DNA of 23,833 nucleotides from Bacteroidales bacterium (lineage in GTDB: Bacteria; Bacteroidota; Bacteroidia; Bacteroidales; WCHB1-69), in NCBI GenBank assembly GCA_023229985.1, contig JALNYF010000036.1, forward strand, positions 1 to 23,833. Reading direction: 5' to 3'. The translations under genes and the position numbers were made by a program. The notes under the pieces are model-generated. The model was not told the origin of the DNA and searched no databases. It was given only the letters and a program-made list of their open reading frames with translations. Positions 23,149-23,833 of the stretch are shown one piece after another. Within the stretch, counting starts at the first letter, position 1. The number at the start of each line of letters is the position of its first letter.

Positions 23149-23833
23149 TGAAGTTTTTCAAATTTAGTCTTACCCTCTTTTTCATTGCACTCATCGGAGT
23201 CGCGGTGGCGCAAATTCCACCACGCCCCAATCCGCCCCGCTTGGTGAATGATTTTGCGAATCTGCTTACTCCCGATCAAGAACAAAAATTGGAGAGAAGA
23301 TTGGTGGACTTCAATGATTCCACCTCCAATGTTATCTGCATCGTCACAGTTGCTGATTTAAACGGAATGGATGCAAAAGAATATGCTTACGAAATTGGCG
23401 ATAAATGGGGCGTTAAAGATAAAAAAACCGACAAAAACAACGGTATCGTCATCCTCATTAAACCGAAAAACAGAACTGCCGGTGAGGTCCAATTTGCAAT
23501 CGGATATGACATAGAAGCTGTAATTCCAGATGCAATAGCCATGAATATAGCTGAAGAGACGATGATTCCGGAATTTAAGAAAAATGATTATTACTCGGGA
23601 ATCAGCAAAGGGTTAGATGTTATTCTGCCCATTGTGGCCAAGGAAATATCCATAAAAAAATTTATGGGGAATGAGTACGGACTCGGGATACTCGTTGGCA
23701 TTGGCGCTTTTTTTGGATTGATGATTCTCTCTATCGTTATTCGCATTTTTAAAAATAAAAAAGGAAAGGGGAAAGACGATGAAGATTCCGATAACGGAAA
23801 ATCTTCCGGTCGTAAAGACATTTGGAAATGGAT
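23148..23833 (+). CDS. TPM-domain protein (YgcG-like), 3' end cut by the window
   Basis: The frame is open from ATG 23148 to the right edge, 228 codons, with no stop. The signal peptide (LTLFFIALIGVAVA|Q, cleavage 21/22) is followed by the TPM domain (about 30-170): LVNDFANLLTPDQEQKLERRL, then VICIVTVADLNGMDAKEYA, DKNNGIVILIKPKNR, and FAIGYDIEAVIPDAIA. A membrane helix follows at about 181-203 (LGILVGIGAFFGLMILSIVI), then a highly charged Lys/Asp/Ser-rich tail (NKKGKGKDDEDSDNGKSS). The domain has been linked to photosystem II assembly in plants and to acid phosphatase activity; its bacterial role is unclear. It overlaps lemA by one base and works as a pair with it. The true C terminus lies outside the window. 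Confidence 0.92.
   Translation, partial: MKFFKFSLTLFFIALIGVAVAQIPPRPNPPRLVNDFANLLTPDQEQKLERRLVDFNDSTSNVICIVTVADLNGMDAKEYAYEIGDKWGVKDKKTDKNNGIVILIKPKNRTAGEVQFAIGYDIEAVIPDAIAMNIAEETMIPEFKKNDYYSGISKGLDVILPIVAKEISIKKFMGNEYGLGILVGIGAFFGLMILSIVIRIFKNKKGKGKDDEDSDNGKSSGRKDIWKW

Overview
The window is typical Bacteroidota chromosome, most likely Bacteroidales or a relative. Nine gene starts are preceded by the phylum's -7 element TAnnTTTG, and gene leaders are A-rich with no clear Shine-Dalgarno sequence. Many exported proteins are cleaved just before Gln (…A|Q). Several families are characteristic of the phylum: DUF2795, a FISUMP protein, LptC with neighbouring OMP and TPR genes, and the ~670-residue urocanase. 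LptC, lipoproteins and a beta-barrel protein show a diderm envelope. I see no rRNA, tRNA, CRISPR array, intact mobile element or phage.

Layout: (1) 1-1121, the 3' end of a di-haem cytochrome c peroxidase followed by a PduO-type cobalamin adenosyltransferase. (2) 1205-4418, a DUF2795 protein with its own promoter and terminator, then an M13 metallopeptidase lipoprotein with a FISUMP protein. (3) 4419-5278, a 32-codon remnant of a DNA adenine methyltransferase abutting a convergent DUF456 membrane protein. (4) 5279-7363, L-erythro-3,5-diaminohexanoate dehydrogenase (kdd, lysine fermentation), a terminator, then a diacylglycerol-kinase-family lipid kinase. (5) 7323-8645 on the minus strand, phosphatidylserine synthase and a LOG-family protein. 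(6) 8785-16069 on the plus strand, a probable seven-gene envelope operon: EnvC-like protein, unknown protein, phosphohexomutase, CoaX, outer-membrane protein, TPR protein, LptC. (7) A 407-nt gap with strong hairpins, then urocanase (hutU). (8) 18529-21249 on the minus strand, an M23 peptidase-like protein, an unknown protein and a ThiL-like protein. (9) 21512 to the end, carbamate kinase, LemA and a TPM-domain protein that runs off the window.

Two themes connect the genes. One is anaerobic amino-acid use: kdd (lysine), hutU (histidine), carbamate kinase (ATP from carbamoyl phosphate), and a B12 adenosyltransferase that could supply adenosylcobalamin to the lysine aminomutases of the same pathway. 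Each of these genes is separated from its usual pathway partners. The other theme is the envelope: phospholipid synthesis, LPS transport, LytM proteins and a beta-barrel.

No clearly new defence or mobile system is visible. The most notable observations are the broken Dam gene, family members with key residues replaced (CoaX, ThiL and both LytM proteins), and two unrecognised genes that each sit directly behind a LytM gene.
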